From: Diplosphaera chodatii
Taxonomy: Eukaryota > Chlorophyta > Trebouxiophyceae > Prasiolales > Stichococcaceae
Assembly (NCBI GenBank): GCA_032358165.1
Contig: JAALGY010000012.1
Location: 1,922,001 to 1,986,000, forward strand
DNA: 64,000 nucleotides
Direction: 5' to 3'
Shown: in pieces, positions 25,763 through 39,004 of the stretch
Numbering within the stretch: position 1 is the first letter of the stretch
Layout of the letters: the number at the start of each line of letters is the position of its first letter
The notes under the pieces: generated by a model
What the model saw: the letters and a program-made list of their open reading frames with translations, nothing else
Told to the model about the DNA's origin: nothing
Databases searched by the model: none
Program-made: the position numbers and the translations under genes

Positions 25763-26391
25763 GGCGGATGGTATGATGTGCTGATCAAATACTGCAGGAC
25801 TGCAGAGCTTTTTAGCTCTGCTGGTTGTCAGCTGGCTGGCGCAAAGACCTAGATAATGGACGCTGCGCAATGCTATTGTGACTGATACAATGCTGCCTAT
25901 CAAGCAGTGACGATGAAAGCTTTCGAGGCGGATGTCATGCGGTGCGACACACTCTTACACAATAGCAACATGGGCCCAGGACAGCGACTCAGCAGTGTGG
26001 ACACACGCCGCGATCACGCTGATTGAGGTGTGGCCTGACGTCAGTCTGTGTTGCATGCAACGTGCAAGCGGGGCGATGCGGGACGTCCGGCTTGTCTCAT
26101 GTGCTCGGGGCGTGTGGCAATGCGCACTGCCCTTGCTGCTGACGTGTCGCTGACTAAGCAGCTGACAGCAGCACAGCAGATGGACAGCAGCAGATTGTTG
26201 TGCCAGCCGTTTTGTCCAATACATGCATACTGTTCAGCGACAGTCTTATCTGGCCTGATGTGGTTGCTGATGCCAGAAAACATACGCTGTGCATGTTCCC
26301 ATAAGTGCTAAAGCAATGCTCAATTGGCAGCTTGCACATCATCATGGCGATGCATGCTAATTCATTATTGCAGCAACGCAGGGCGTCGATT
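25763..26391. promoter_or_regulatory. Divergent promoter region (coiled-coil / GET3)
   Basis: These 629 bases separate two divergent genes. Short ORFs only. No recognisable element was identified. Confidence 0.35.
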
Positions 26392-29300
26392 ATGTTAGCA
26401 GAGAGCAGTGGAAGATTGACCCAGCAGTCACTCTCAGGCTACCATGGCTCCCGGCCACTCAGACACAGTGGCGTCAAGTGCCTTGTACGCTTCAGCAACC
26501 AGGCGATACCACACGGAGTGCAGGGATGGCATGCCTGCTCAAAGGTGAGTTCCCCATTTCTCTGACCCTGTGAGACCAGGCCAGTGCTCCTCCGCTCTGG
26601 TCAGGCTGATTATGGGCGCATATGGTGCTGCAGGAGTGGGGTCGCAACCCCAAACAGATGCATGACCTCAGCGCTCGACGGCAGCCGCGGTGCAGATGGC
26701 AACGGCAGCTGCCACGGGCAACAGCAGAGGCAGCAACGCTTGAGAAGGCAGCAGATGCAACTGCATTTGAGCAGTTTTCCACTGGGAAAGCGCGCAAGTA
26801 CATCATGATCAGCGGCAAGGGAGGCGTCGGCAAAACCAGCCTGGCAGCATCTCTTGCCGTCAAGCTGGCAGCGGCAGGGCACCAGACGCTTGTGGTGTCC
26901 ACAGACCCGGCGCACTCGTTGTCAGACTCTCTCGACCAGGTGCGACACTGTCCCAATCTGAGCAGTCGTCCTACTGCAGGGGTGGGCAGGAGAGCATGGC
27001 TTGCTGTGTAGTGTCATTGCCACACAGATGATGTGTCAGGATGGCTCTGGAGTGCTGGGATGCAGGATGTCAGCGGTGGCAAGCCGGTGATGCTGGCTGG
27101 CACCGACCTGCCGCTGTGGGGCATGGAGGTGGATCCGGACGCAGCAACAGCCGAGTTTCGGGCGGTGCGCAGCCGTCTTGATGCAGACTGCAAGCTGCCG
27201 TCCTCGACATCTGCTAGCCAGTGTTGCAAGATTTCTATCTGGTGTAGGCCGCAGCCAAAGACGGCGGGTCAGGCGTGTCCAACTTCATGGGCGGCATGGG
27301 CCTCGGGGCGCTGGCGGGGCAGCTGAAGGACCTGCGGCTCGGGGAGCTGCTGGACACGCCGCCGCCCGGCCTCGACGAGGCTGTCTCAATCGCAAAGGTG
27401 AGCCGTGAAAGCAGCACACTCCTGTGGCTGGTTGCTATAGGAACCTCCTTGCTGCTGGGCAAGCTGCGCAAACTGTTAATGTTGCCGTGACATTCAGTGA
27501 TAGCACGGCACTGCCAGGCAGTGCCGCAACACCAACAGTGCAACCAGCAGCGCAGTGTGCAGCATAAGCATAAACCATGCCTGCAGCCTCAAAAATCTGG
27601 AGGTGCTGGAGGGCAGTGTTGCAAACTGCAGGTTGTGGAGTTTGTGCGGGGAGAGGAGTATGCACGCTTCAGCCGCATCATCTTCGACACCGCGCCAACT
27701 GGGCACACTCTGCGGCTGCTGGCAGTGCCGGACTTCGTGAGCGCGAGTCTGGGCAAGATCATCCGCCTGCGCAAGCGCCTTGCCAGCGCGTCAGCGGCGC
27801 TGCGGGGCCTGTTTGGCGCCTCCGAGCAGCAGGACGAGGCGGTCGCAAAGCTGGAGCGCCTGCAGGTGCGTCTGATCCTATCTTGGATGCTGAGCCAGAG
27901 ATCCTAGCTTTGGAGTCACCGAGGTGTCTGTTGCTCTGTTTGCGCCCTCGCACGCTCATCAGAGCAGCATACGGCGGCCGCCACTCATGAATGGCGGTGG
28001 TAATTGCAAGAACGATCTCATCTGTCATGGACAGCAAAGGTGCTACTCGGGATACGAAGCGAGATCCCAGCGCAAAATCACTCACTGATGGGGAGTCGGC
28101 AGCAGGCAGCAAGTGTCCAAGCCTGAGCCTGGCGCATGTCGACTACAGCTGATCCCCCGTGGCAACCTAACTCAGACTTCTGCGCAGCCAGATGGCACAT
28201 CTGAATTTTCCTTTTGTGTGGAGCAGGAGAGCGTGTTGATGGTGAAGGACCTGTTCCGGGACGCCGATCAGACGGAGTTTGTGATAGCCACCATTCCCAC
28301 CGTCCTTGGCGTCAATGAATCCGCACGCCTGGCAACCTCGCTGAAGCACGACAGCATCCCCTGCCGCCGCATCATCGTCAACCAGGCAAGCACTGTCCGA
28401 CGAGAGGCCCCGAACGGACTGGATGATGTCGTGCATGAGCACGTCACTCACACTTACATGTCAACGGCTGGTGTGTCTGCCGCACCCCCAACTGATCAGC
28501 TGTGCGTCAATCCGGCAGGTGATCACGGAGAGCATGGGCGACAAGTACATCGCCATGAAGCTGAAGGACCAGGAGCGGTCGCTGGCCATGATTGAGGCGG
28601 ACCCCGAGCTCAAGGACCTCACCAAGCTGCGGGGGCCGCTGCTGGACCTGGAGGTCCGCGGCCCGGCGGCGCTCGGCTATTTCGGCGACATGCTGTGGGC
28701 GCCCGCCTTCGACGGCATGGCAGCCAGTGAGTCGCAGCGCGCACTGTCATACGTGCTGCTATGTAAACCTGACAATCCGTCCACTTGCTACAGCACCGGG
28801 ACAGCGCATCCCAGGGGGGTCAAGAGCCTGTGGGAGACGCTCAAACTACCATCCTCCTTGGCTTGTGTGGCGACCTTGCGTCGCCGTGGTGCATGTGCAG
28901 GCCCGGACCGGAGGTACGTGATGCTGGGCGGCAAGGGGGGCGTGGGCAAGACCAGCTCAGCGGCATCACTTGCGGTCAAGTTTGCATCCGCCGGCCACTC
29001 GACGCTGGTGGTCTCCACAGACCCAGCACACTCGCTGTCTGATGCGCTCGACCAGGTGTGGCTGTCTGCATCCAATCAATCCGTGCTGGGTGTGCACCAT
29101 GCCTCGTGAGTGGCAGAGCCAGGCCGTAATGGGGCTACAATTGCTGGTCAGACGTGATCGGCGACATGCGGAGCGCTGCATGGTGTGTGGGCGCGCAGGA
29201 TGTGAGCGGCGGGGCTCCGGTGGCGGTGGAGGGCACCGACCTGCCGCTGTGGGGCATGGAGGTGGACGTGGAGCGTGCGCGCGCCGACATCAGGGTACGG

Positions 29301-31112
29301 CTAGCGCAGGCTGGTGTGCCTACTGCATTGGTGCAGCCATCAAGGCGGCTGCGACCGGCGGACCTTCACCCCTTAGTCATGGTGATGTGCACAGCGCTCC
29401 ACAGTCGGCACTTCCCTGTGTCCTGCAAGTTGTGGCACCGTGTGGTTCTTGTAGGCAGTGGCAGCAGCTGACGATGGCAGGGGGATGGCGAAGGCGCAGC
29501 AGTTCATGTCGTCTGTCGGACTTGGCGCATTTGCTGACCAGCTGCAGGAGCTAAAACTGAGTGAGCGCCTGTCTATTGCTCTCAAAGCCGGTACTGTGCT
29601 CATATGCTGTAGCACTGTCGTGCTGAGCACGAGAGATAGACAGCTGCACACATTCCAGCTTCCGTGTGGAGTTCTCAAATGATAATGGTGGCAATGTCAC
29701 CATGTCTATAGGTGAGCTGCTAGACACTCTTCCGCCGGGGGTAGACGAGGTGGTGGCAATCTCCAAGGTGGTGTCCTTCCTGCGCGCTCCTGAGTACGCC
29801 CGCTTCAGCCGCATAGTCTTCGACACTGCACCGACCGGCCACACGCTGCGCCTGCTGACGCTCCCAGACTTTCTAGATGCGACTATTGGCAAGGTCCGCT
29901 TCCTTCATGAGTGTGCGTGCATGCCTCAGACTGCTTGCCACTTCCTGACAGACAGTCATTGTGTAACATAGAAGTCTGTATCTCATACTTTGCATGATAG
30001 CTTCTCAAGCATTCAAATCTATGTGAGTAGGCTGCTGCTACACTGCAGGTGGTACGGCTGCGTGCCAAGCTAACAGACGCAGCGGGCGCTGTGAAGGGCA
30101 TATTTGGCATCAAGTCGGAGAAGGACCCGGCTGTTGCAAAGCTCGAGGCACTGCAGGTGCCTGGCAGTCCTGGCAGGATCAGAGATGTCTGGTTGACTCG
30201 GGATGTTTCTGATGGATCCTTTTGCACGAGGTTGAACAGCTAATGCTGTCCTCTCCTCGCTGCACATTAGCTACAAGCAGATGTGAGTAAATAGCTCATT
30301 GTAGTGATGTCGTGGCACACAGGAGCGGATGGAGGAAGCACGAGGACTGTTCCGGAACAAGGACACCACAGAGTTTGTCATTGTCACGATTCCCACAGTC
30401 ATGGCCGTGGCCGAGAGCGGGCGACTGGCAAAGGTGGGTGACTGCAAGTTCATGGTTCTTATTGGTCAAAATCACGGCTTTGTAGCCATCATGCATACCT
30501 CCTGTGCAAAGTCGCTGAGGTTGCCACCTCTGGAATACTCGCACCTCTGTCTGACTGAGTCTGTTGCCGCTATGCAGGCATTGCGAACAGAAGGGGTGCC
30601 AGTGAACGCCATTGCAGTCAACCAGGTACTGCCTTTGCCGGGTTGCACTGTTGGCGCAGTGGGAATGGTGGCCTGGCTGCGTGCATGTGGTGGTGCACTC
30701 TCATGGTGCACAGCTGCGCCTGCATGTCGACCACAGGTGCTGGACCCCAGCGCCTCCCAGAAGTTCCTGGCGTCAAGGCGCACAGATCAGCAGCGGGCGC
30801 TAGCCAAGTTGAGAGAAGACCCCGCACTCAGGTGCTGCCGGCCCATGCTTCCAACCCACCGTTTTTCATGCATGGAAGCATTGCATCTCTGCCACCAGCA
30901 CCGGCTGTGGCGTGGCAGCAAGCTACGTCGCAACTCAGTTGGCTGGCTGAGATGCGACACGGTTGTGCAAAGTCGCTCACATTGTCCATGCAAGACCAAG
31001 GTGCACACCCTCGCATTGCAGGGAGTTGGAAGTCACAGAAGCGCCGCTGGTGGACCTGGAAGTGAGGGGTGTGCCGGCGCTGCAATTCTTTGGGGACACC
31101 GTGTGGAAGTAG
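26392..31112 (+). CDS. Tandem-domain GET3/ArsA-type ATPase, probably plastid-targeted
   Basis: GET3/TRC40 ATPases carry tail-anchored membrane proteins; ArsA is the bacterial arsenite-pump relative. Two complete ATPase units lie in one series of in-phase exons. Unit 1 has [43 protein letters not shown] and FVIATIPTV. Unit 2, from about 28900, has [43 protein letters not shown] and FVIVTIPTV, ending [11 protein letters not shown] at TAG 31110-31112. Both P-loops and both Switch-II-like DTAPTGH motifs are intact. The CxxC zinc motif of cytosolic GET3 is absent (VNQ is in place), which favours the plastid/bacterial type. The N-terminal leader is basic and hydroxylated, like a transit peptide. 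ATG 26392 splices in phase to the acceptor before the first ATPase exon; ATG 26443 (ACCATGG context) with another acceptor also works. Confidence 0.85.
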
Positions 31113-31258
31113 GCACTGAGCAGCGCCATGAGCAGCGCCATAGGGCAGGTAGTCTCTGTACAACCACGACAATAGTTGTGCGTGCTGTAGGGCGTCAAGT
31201 TCATCATGATGCAACAGCAGAGTCTGTCATAAACGAGCAAAGTTCGGCTGCAAGAGCT

Positions 31259-31263
31259 TGTAA
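31259..31263 (+). other. TGTAA poly(A) signal candidate for GET3 gene
   Basis: TGTAA lies about 150 bases downstream of the GET3 stop, a normal distance for a green-algal 3' UTR. Confidence 0.5.
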
Positions 31264-32300
31264 GCTTGTGGTCGTCACGACGGTTGCAATCAACAAGCAT
31301 TCTGCATTCTGACAAGGCTGGCAGTCACTCGGTTTGCGCGGGAGCCAGTTTCTTATCTACCTTTTTGCGAGGATGGAAGCTGCAGCCTAGAGAGTACTGA
31401 TGTCGGTGAGCATTAAGGGGAGACTGCCGGGTGATCTGTTCGACGACTACCAGCATGATTCGTAGAACACGCGAGACCTCGCAGTTTGAAAACGCACTCA
31501 ACTCAGCGCGCCATCGCAAAAGCGCTTCAGGATGACCGCTGAGTCTTGCCGTGCATCTGCAATGATCTCTGTGCACTTTGAAGAGCAATAGTGCAGGGTG
31601 GCGCTGATTTTTCGGGCTGTTGCTGGACATTTGGCCTGCAACCCCCAGCACTGAAATTGCCTTCCCCCAGTGGTGGCCAGCACCAGCTGCTCGACCGCGC
31701 TGCATGTCCTGAAACACACGCGAGCTGGAGCAATGCCAAAGGCCCGTGCACGGCAGGCGCCGGCGGCAACGCCTGACCAGCCTGTTCGAAGCGTTGGGCG
31801 CAGGGCCCCCGAGGTGTGAGGCTGCGAGCCCGGCGCTGCTGCTTGATCATTTGTAGATGCATCAAATGCGTAAAGCGCATGATGTCGGGGTGCCTTGTCT
31901 GCGTCGGAGACTTGCAGTACCCTTGGTGAAGGGATCAGCCGCCCAACGCTGTGACAGAGCTGCCTTTAAGCAGGCCCCAAGGCCGTGTGTGTCATCACAG
32001 TAGCTGCTAGAGTGCTGGTGAAGGTGTCTAACATGTTGCAGAGTCGGTAGAACATGTGCCCCATGCCAAAAGGCAGCCGGGTGCGGGCCTGCCCAGTCAC
32101 ACGCACTTTCGAGACCGCAATTATGCCGCTGGTGCCGCTGCCGTATATGGGATCGGCCACAACTCGCCTCCGCAACCGTCTGCTGAGGGGTGGCAAACAT
32201 CCGTCTGCTTTGCGGGCACGCCGCAGCGCGAAAGAGCACTTGAAGGGGGCACCCAGCATCATGTTTGGGCTGACCACGTCAGTGACGGTTTGTGTCTCAG
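31264..32300. other. Intergenic region upstream of the CPP gene
   Basis: About 1 kb with several overlapping ORFs (31591-31776 +, 32056-32346 +, 31966-32277 -), none with family resemblance or convincing splice partners. The first exon(s) and promoter of the CPP gene presumably lie here but cannot be placed. Confidence 0.35.
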
Positions 32301-35300
32301 GCGAGCCCCTACTGGCAGCATGCCGCCACCAAGCTGCCGCCGCTGACGCCGCCTAGGAGCAAGCCAGATGCAACATATGCGGCGATTGGTGTGGGGCACT
32401 CGCCAGCGCCAGGCTTCGGGTGAGCACCCAGCTTTCTCACCTATGTAATGCTGATCAAAATCTCGATGCATGCCTCATTTGCAGCACGACGTGAGTTTGC
32501 AATGAGAGAAGACTGCAATGTGGCAGGGCGTTGCCTGGTCGCACGTATTTCTTGCTCTGACCGGATCGACCTTGTGCTGCATCAAGCCTGAAGCTCGACC
32601 CAACAACAACATGCGAACCCTTTCAACGCGCATGACGCAGTGCGACGCACATTGCAGATTAACTAACGTGTCACCGTCCGTGCTGCAGGCGTGATGGGGA
32701 GGGGGCAGCCGTGGCTCAGGCGGAGAGGGCCCCCCTGTCCTTCTTCTCCCCACCCCGCGGCGAGCGCACCACCCGCCACAGCCAATTTGTGTTTTCGCCG
32801 TCCAGCGACTTTCCCAAAAGCCCCATCCCGCTGTTCATGGCGTCCCCCGATCGGCAGCGTGCCGCGGCGGCGAACCATGGGCCGATGGCGTCCCCCGGCA
32901 TGCTGTTTGACCCGATCCCGCGGCTTGCCAGCCCCATGGGCGCGCTGCTGCCGTCGTCCAGCGACCTGCCGGCGCCCGGTCTGCAGGTTGGGGGCGTGCC
33001 GCGGGGCTTTGGCTCCCCCAAGGTGCAAAGTCCGCTGACGCTTGCTTCCTGCTGCAGCACGGGTCCTGACCCCAACATGTACCGCAGTCCACAGATGAGC
33101 ATGCATGGATCGTCCAGCACGGTTCTTCCTCATCACCTCAGCGTGCTGTTAGCATAGCAGCGTTGGTCTGCTCACACATGGATGCGCTGCTGCAGGACTC
33201 CACGGCGAGTGCGGAGGCACAGCGGCTGCCCGCAACAGGGGACATGCCGGGGTCGGCCCGCGCCGCGCGCCGGCGCTTCAGCAGCTTCGGGGAGCCGCTG
33301 TGCAGTGCGGCCGTCACGCGGCAGAGCTCGGCGCCGGACCCGCTGCTGCGCGGCGGCTCGGTGAGGATCTACCCGGGCTTTACATGCAGCGGTGCAGGCT
33401 GCTGTAACGCTGGGCTCCAATGTTACCTTCGATCGCAGAGGACAGCACAGCAAGCGAGCAGCAGCAGCATAGGAGCAGCTGCTGATGCGTTGCGTAATTG
33501 TCGGCAGGGTGCGCTGCGGGGGGAGCACCGTGCTGCCGCCACTCTGAGCCGGCTGGTGGAGACGGCCGCGATGCACTCCATGCACCCGCCGCCGCTGCCT
33601 CCGCCCTCCTCCGGCGAGCTGCTGGAGCCGCCCCCAGCTCTGCAGCTGGACTCCGTCGCCGCGCCTGCGGCTGTGGATGGAGCCGCTGCCGCTGATGTCG
33701 CGAAGCACAGCGACGGGGGCCCCACCCCCCGCAGCAGCTCCAGGGTCCGGAACGCCCGCCGGGGCTCCAAGGCGGCTGCGGCGGCTGTGGTGAGCCTGTC
33801 AGCGCTGCCTGGTACTGGTGGTGTCAGCATGCAACACCCAGCCAACATGCAGGCACAGGTTGGCAACTGATCACCACCATGCCTTTGCTGGGTTGGCAGG
33901 AGGAAACAGAAGTGCCGGTGCGGGCATCGACATGGACCAACCTGATGGACGCTGTTGCGACGACGCCAGCTGCGCGCCGCCTCAGCACATCCACATCAGG
34001 CAAGCATCGATGCCCACTGTCAACAAGCTTGGACTGCATGGGGGTGGCTACAAACTATGAAGGGGAGCCGGGCCGCAGAACCAAATGCTGCTGCAACACC
34101 ATCTTCTGCAGGTGCCAAGGGGTCTGTGCTCAGCGTGGTCCCGCCGGACACCCCGGAGGAGGGGCCGGCTGCCGGCAATGCGCGCCGCCAGAGCACCGCC
34201 AGCAGCACAATGACGTGAGCATTGCGCACACAACGACATGGGTGGTTGCTGTGGTTGTTATCCGCATTGTAAACTTGCCTGCAAGCCTTGCATTCACGAT
34301 CACATGTGCCTGAGGTGGTTCCTGGCGATCATGCAGGTCATCAAAGCACTGTCACTGCAAGAAGTCCAAGTGCCTGAAGCTGTACTGCGACTGCTTTGCC
34401 GCGGGGCTGTACTGCACCAACTGCCAATGTATCGCCTGCGCCAACACCATCGACAATGAGTGCGTTCATCAACCTCTTCAGACTGGCTTCCTGGATGTGG
34501 CAGAGGAATGCACCCATGAGAATGCGAAATCCAACATGCACACACCTGACATTTTCTACTCAACGCTGCAGGGAGGGCGTCGCAGCAGCACGGAAAGCGG
34601 TGGAGGAGCGGAACCCAGATGCCTTTAAGGCCAAAATTGTGGCGACAGGCGACGGCGCTGCGGCGGCTGCGCACCGCCGGGGATGCCACTGCAAGAAGTC
34701 CGGCTGCAAAAAGAAGTACTGCGAGTGCTTCCAGGTGTGCTTATCTCAGTCGCCTGGGCAGCACGACCGACACTTGACGGGATTGGCAACAGCAGTGCAG
34801 CTGCATTCAGCCCATACAGAGGATGCATTGCTGGCTGAGGCAGAGGCTCCAGCATGATTGTGAAAGATGTTGTCTTACCGCCTCCTGTCGATGCTGCAGG
34901 CGGGCGCCCCGTGCAGCAAGGCGTGCAAGTGCGAGAACTGCCAGAACCAGGCGCCTCCGGGCGCGCAGCCGCCCGACCTGTCAGACGGCGTGGTCACCGC
35001 CACCGCCGGGCGGCGTGCAGCTCCGGGCTCCACCCGCGGCGGCAGCGCCAAGGCGCCGTCCTTCACATCGCCCGCCACTCCCAGCCTGCAGTGCGTCTTC
35101 CGCAAGATTTTGCCATGTAACACCAAGCCTCAGCAAGCAAAGTGCCCCACCCTGCAATATGTGGCAAAGGCATGCAGCTGTGCTGAGCAGATACACATGC
35201 GTAAGTAAGCCAGGATCGAGCCGGTCCCTCGCGTGTGCAGGCCGAGGCCGCTGGCGGCGGCTGCTGCTGGCACGCCCAGCGTCACGCCCAGCCTGGCGGG

Positions 35301-38056
35301 GGAGGCGTCCACGGCGTCGCAGGCGGCGCGGTCCTCGCCGCCGCCCCCGCAGCCGCCCCGCCCCTCCCGCCAGCGCCGCCAGCCGTCGCCCCAGCCGGCG
35401 GCGGAGCCCCACGCGGAGTCGCCGGCCCGGCAGGACTCCGGGGTGGGCGCTGCGCCGGCGCACAGGGCGACGCCGCCCCCCGGCTCTGTCCCGCTCCCGG
35501 AAGCCCCCAACGTGCACGTCGCCCGCCTGGCACCCGCAGCCATGGTGATTGCAGCAGCCGTGCCTCTGCCAGTGTGCCAGTGTTGGTCCCTCGCAGCATG
35601 GCGCTGGTCGTCCACCACAGAAACGACCTGGTTCACAGCATGTTGTCGTCAGCGAGCTGCATGGCTGCGCAGGCGTCGGATGACCTGGACGCGGTGCTGG
35701 TGACCAGCGCAGCATCTGATGCAGCGCCTGAGGTGCAGCACGAGGAGACCGCGCTGCCCAGCAGGCTGCCGTCTGCGCCGCCCTCACTGCCTGCGGTAGG
35801 GACCCGTATCTGGGCCGGCTCACCAACAGCGTGACGTGGCCTGCCGCCTGATGCCACAGCACTGTGCCCTCCTGACGCGATGCTCCGAGTGCCTCCCGAC
35901 ATCGGCGCCCCTATGCAGCTGCCAGGAAGGCCCTTAGCAATGGCCCTTGACACCAACCTCTCACGAGTACCACGCTGTGCGCAGGGCTTGCCAGCTGGAT
36001 CCCGCATGGTGGACACCGCTGATGGACCCATGATGCTGGTCCCCATCTTGCCGCCTGCTGCCTCCACACAGGCTGACGCCTCACGTTCGTCAGGTGCAAG
36101 CCAAGCACTTTGGGCTGTTGCTGCAGATGTGCAGCAACCTGAGTGCTGTGGTGAAGCGTGATCGGGTTTTCAGACGCATGATGTGCACTGCACAGCTAGA
36201 ATCTGCCCACACAAGCGCAGCAGCCTTGTTGGTGCTGAGTGTGATGCGTCGTTATGCCACAGAAGGCGCTGCGCGGGGGGCTGCTGCAATCGCGGCGGAT
36301 GCTGCAGCAGCTGGGCATGAGGCTTTGCTGCCGATGGTGTGGCAGCAGCTGCCTGGCGGCCGCATGGTGCCCCTGCAGAATGCAGTGCGTGCCTCCGTCC
36401 CGAATGTCACGCTCTTTGGAGCTGCTGCGTATGTGGTGACAGCTCCAGAATGATTTTCCCATTTGTTTTGCAGTAGCGTGTTCATGCAGTGCGCTGATTG
36501 TGGGGCCGCTGGTGGGTACGCAGGGCGGGGAGCAGCTGTCCTTCGTGGTGGGCTCGCCAGCGGAGGACGGGCAGTCCAATGATGCGATGCAGCATGTGCC
36601 GACGCCCTCGACACTGTTTGCCGGCCTCACGGTGGTGAGGGCAGCTGATGAGTGACAAGTCCACCTGCAGACGGGAGCTCAGCATGCTGTGTCCCCAGCG
36701 TGGCAATGTGCAGGTGATCACTCAACTTGCGACTCGTGCACCGCCCGGCCTCACACAGCCCTTGCTCATGTCGGCAGGACGCCAGCGGCAACCTGCAGAC
36801 AACAGGCAGCCTTGCGCCAGACTCGCAGCCCGGTGCAGGCCTGAGGCAGGGTGACGACACGGGGCTCAGCCCACTGCGTCGGCTGGCCAGCCCGCACAGA
36901 CGCTTCTTCATCAGCAGCCCCGTGCGCGGCATGGTCAGCCCCATGCGTGGCATGGTCCAGTTCACAGGTGCACTCCTGCATGCTGCATTCGCTGCTCGAA
37001 CCCCTCCCCGTCTCAGATTTTGCAGTACGTGTTGCCTTCTGCTGCTTCTTGTGCTACAATGACCGCCAGGACCCTGATTGGATCACGACAATGCTGGACG
37101 ATTCCGTTCCCAAAGCTGTTCCTGAATGCCGACTGCGCTTGCAGAGGTGGAGTGCGAGGATGGCATCGACCTCCAGGCGCTGCTGGCTGGGGCTGTGGAC
37201 TTTCAGGAGGCGGGAGACGGGACCTCCCGCCACTCCCTCGACATGCCGGCCTTTGACTTCGAGGTGCGATCTGCAGATGGCGCTGCGGACCAGCAAGTAC
37301 CGTGCATGCTTCCAGTCAGGCGCTGGCGTGCGATATGCATCGTAGCAGCAGCCTCCCCAGCGGCAGCCAGCAGGGCTGCGCACCATCGAAGATGGATCTC
37401 GCTGTGTTGGCTCAGTCAGCTTGAGCTGTGCTGTGCTTTATGGCGCAGGCTGGGGACCTGTCGCAGTCGCCGGCGCAGGAGAATGTGCAGGGCACAGATG
37501 CCATGGCGGCGGGGGCGGCCACAGAGCCGTCCACCGCCGCCACCGAAACTGCTGCGCAGCTGCAGCCACAAAAGCCGCTGTGCGACATCACAGCCACAGC
37601 AGACAGCCCACACCGCGGCACCAAGGTGTGCGCCTGCCGAGTTGCGATCTACTGCTTCCACCATCTGCCGCAGCGTTGTTATGCACTTTCACTGCCCATT
37701 GTGTGTTTCCTCGATCTCCATGTCGTGTTGGCCTGCAGGCGCGGCGTCAGCCTTGCAGTCCAGATGCCTCTGAGCAAAGTATCCCCACGTCACCGACCCG
37801 CAGCACCCCCGGCAAGCGCAAGGTACCCAGCAAACATGGGCTCGAACATCTGCACCAGAATGGCACAGCAAGACATCCTGTGTTGCCCTGTGCCACCTTG
37901 CATGGAAAGGCATCAACAGGTGAGACGTGAGGTCGGCTGTTTTTGCAGCGCGAGGATGTGCTAATGCACCGTGGGCCGTTGCTGGGCCGCTTCACGGCGG
38001 TTGCGCAGACCATAGAGGTGGCAGCACAGCCGGCAGCGGAGCGGCACCGTGCGTGA
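32301..38056 (+). CDS. CPP (tesmin/TSO1-like CXC) DNA-binding protein
   Basis: CPP proteins such as plant TSO1 and animal LIN54 bind CHR-type DNA elements through paired cysteine-rich CXC domains and act in cell-cycle gene control. The first supportable exon is 32301-32419. It joins in phase to 32689 onward, which carries the Ser/Pro-rich [12 protein letters not shown] and [15 protein letters not shown] stretches typical of CPP N-termini. CXC1 (about 34335-34460) reads [20 protein letters not shown] plus [16 protein letters not shown]. The linker [12 protein letters not shown] carries the conserved RNP.AF..K motif. CXC2 (about 34670-34970) reads [18 protein letters not shown] plus [16 protein letters not shown] long Pro/Ser/Ala-rich, probably disordered C-terminus follows through many exons, including [14 protein letters not shown]. 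The last exon stops at TGA 38054-38056. The first exon and ATG were not found. Confidence 0.85.
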
Positions 38057-39004
38057 CGCCGCCCGTGCCACAGTCGCCACCAGGTGCCCAGCTCTGGCGC
38101 TGTGCTGTGTCCTCGGTGAGCAGCTGTGGCACAGCCAGCCAACACCCTGCTGCTCATCCAGGCAGACGTAGGCACGTGCATTTGGTGCTGACGCTGCCTT
38201 GTACAACGTGCAGGCTGGGTTTTGGCCGTTGGCAAGCAGCAGGTTCCTTCCGTGAGCTGGCCGTCAGCTGGGGAGCATAGGCAGCCGAATATGTGAGCAT
38301 GACGTGTGCAAACCTCGACGTGCCACATTGTGCAAGACCAGCGCGCTGCTCTAGGCAGTATGTGGCAGCCAGGACCAAAGCCTTGGAGGGAGTGAAATGC
38401 ATACCATAGCCCTGCTCCCGGCGATGGATTGCAAGGTCTGCTCATGGTCTACACCCAGGTAGTGAGACCGACTACATAAACTCCACACAGGACATGACAT
38501 TGACAGCCGTTCAGGAGGACTATACCTGCCATTAGTGACACTTGATTCTCTGCCGGTTGCGTGCTTTGCCCATATGTAGGACTTAGGTCACCCTGCTTTG
38601 ATGTGGTTTCTGGTGGTTTTCTCCTGGTCGACTCCATCTGAACGCCCAGCCGTCATGAGCATGGGTCGCCTCTGGTGTTCAGTGCTGTGGCTCGATGCGC
38701 ATTGCTGGAGCTAGTCACGCCCGGCGTATGTATCCAGCAAGGTGTTTCAAATTTGGCTGACGTGTGATCGGTGCGGATTAGCTAAGGCTCACAACTGGAA
38801 CCTCGTGGGCTCCCTGCACAGCTGCCCTGCTCTGCCGGATCGTTTGATCAAGTTCAGGCACATACCGCTGCAATCGTACCATGCCCTTGGCAGGCGTGGC
38901 CCGCGCCAGAAGGGCCTCGGGTACCACCAGCGTCGTTCACTGCGAAGCGATGTCGTGCCGGCCGCTGCGGTAAGGTCTTTCCCAGGTTTTCGCACCCGGG
39001 CGCC
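38057..39004. other. Intergenic region between CPP and bZIP genes
   Basis: This lies between two co-oriented genes. No TGTAA or supportable ORF is present. It should contain the CPP 3' UTR and the bZIP promoter. Confidence 0.4.

Noticed and set aside
26392..31112. Arsenite-pump operon component (bacterial ArsA)
   Set aside because: The gene is split by many introns and has no ArsB or other ars neighbour; a plastid GET3-type role fits better.
31966..32277. A - strand ORF (DPIYGSGTSGIIAVSKVRV) as a conserved gene
   Set aside because: No recognisable family and overlapping + strand frames are equally open; left as intergenic.
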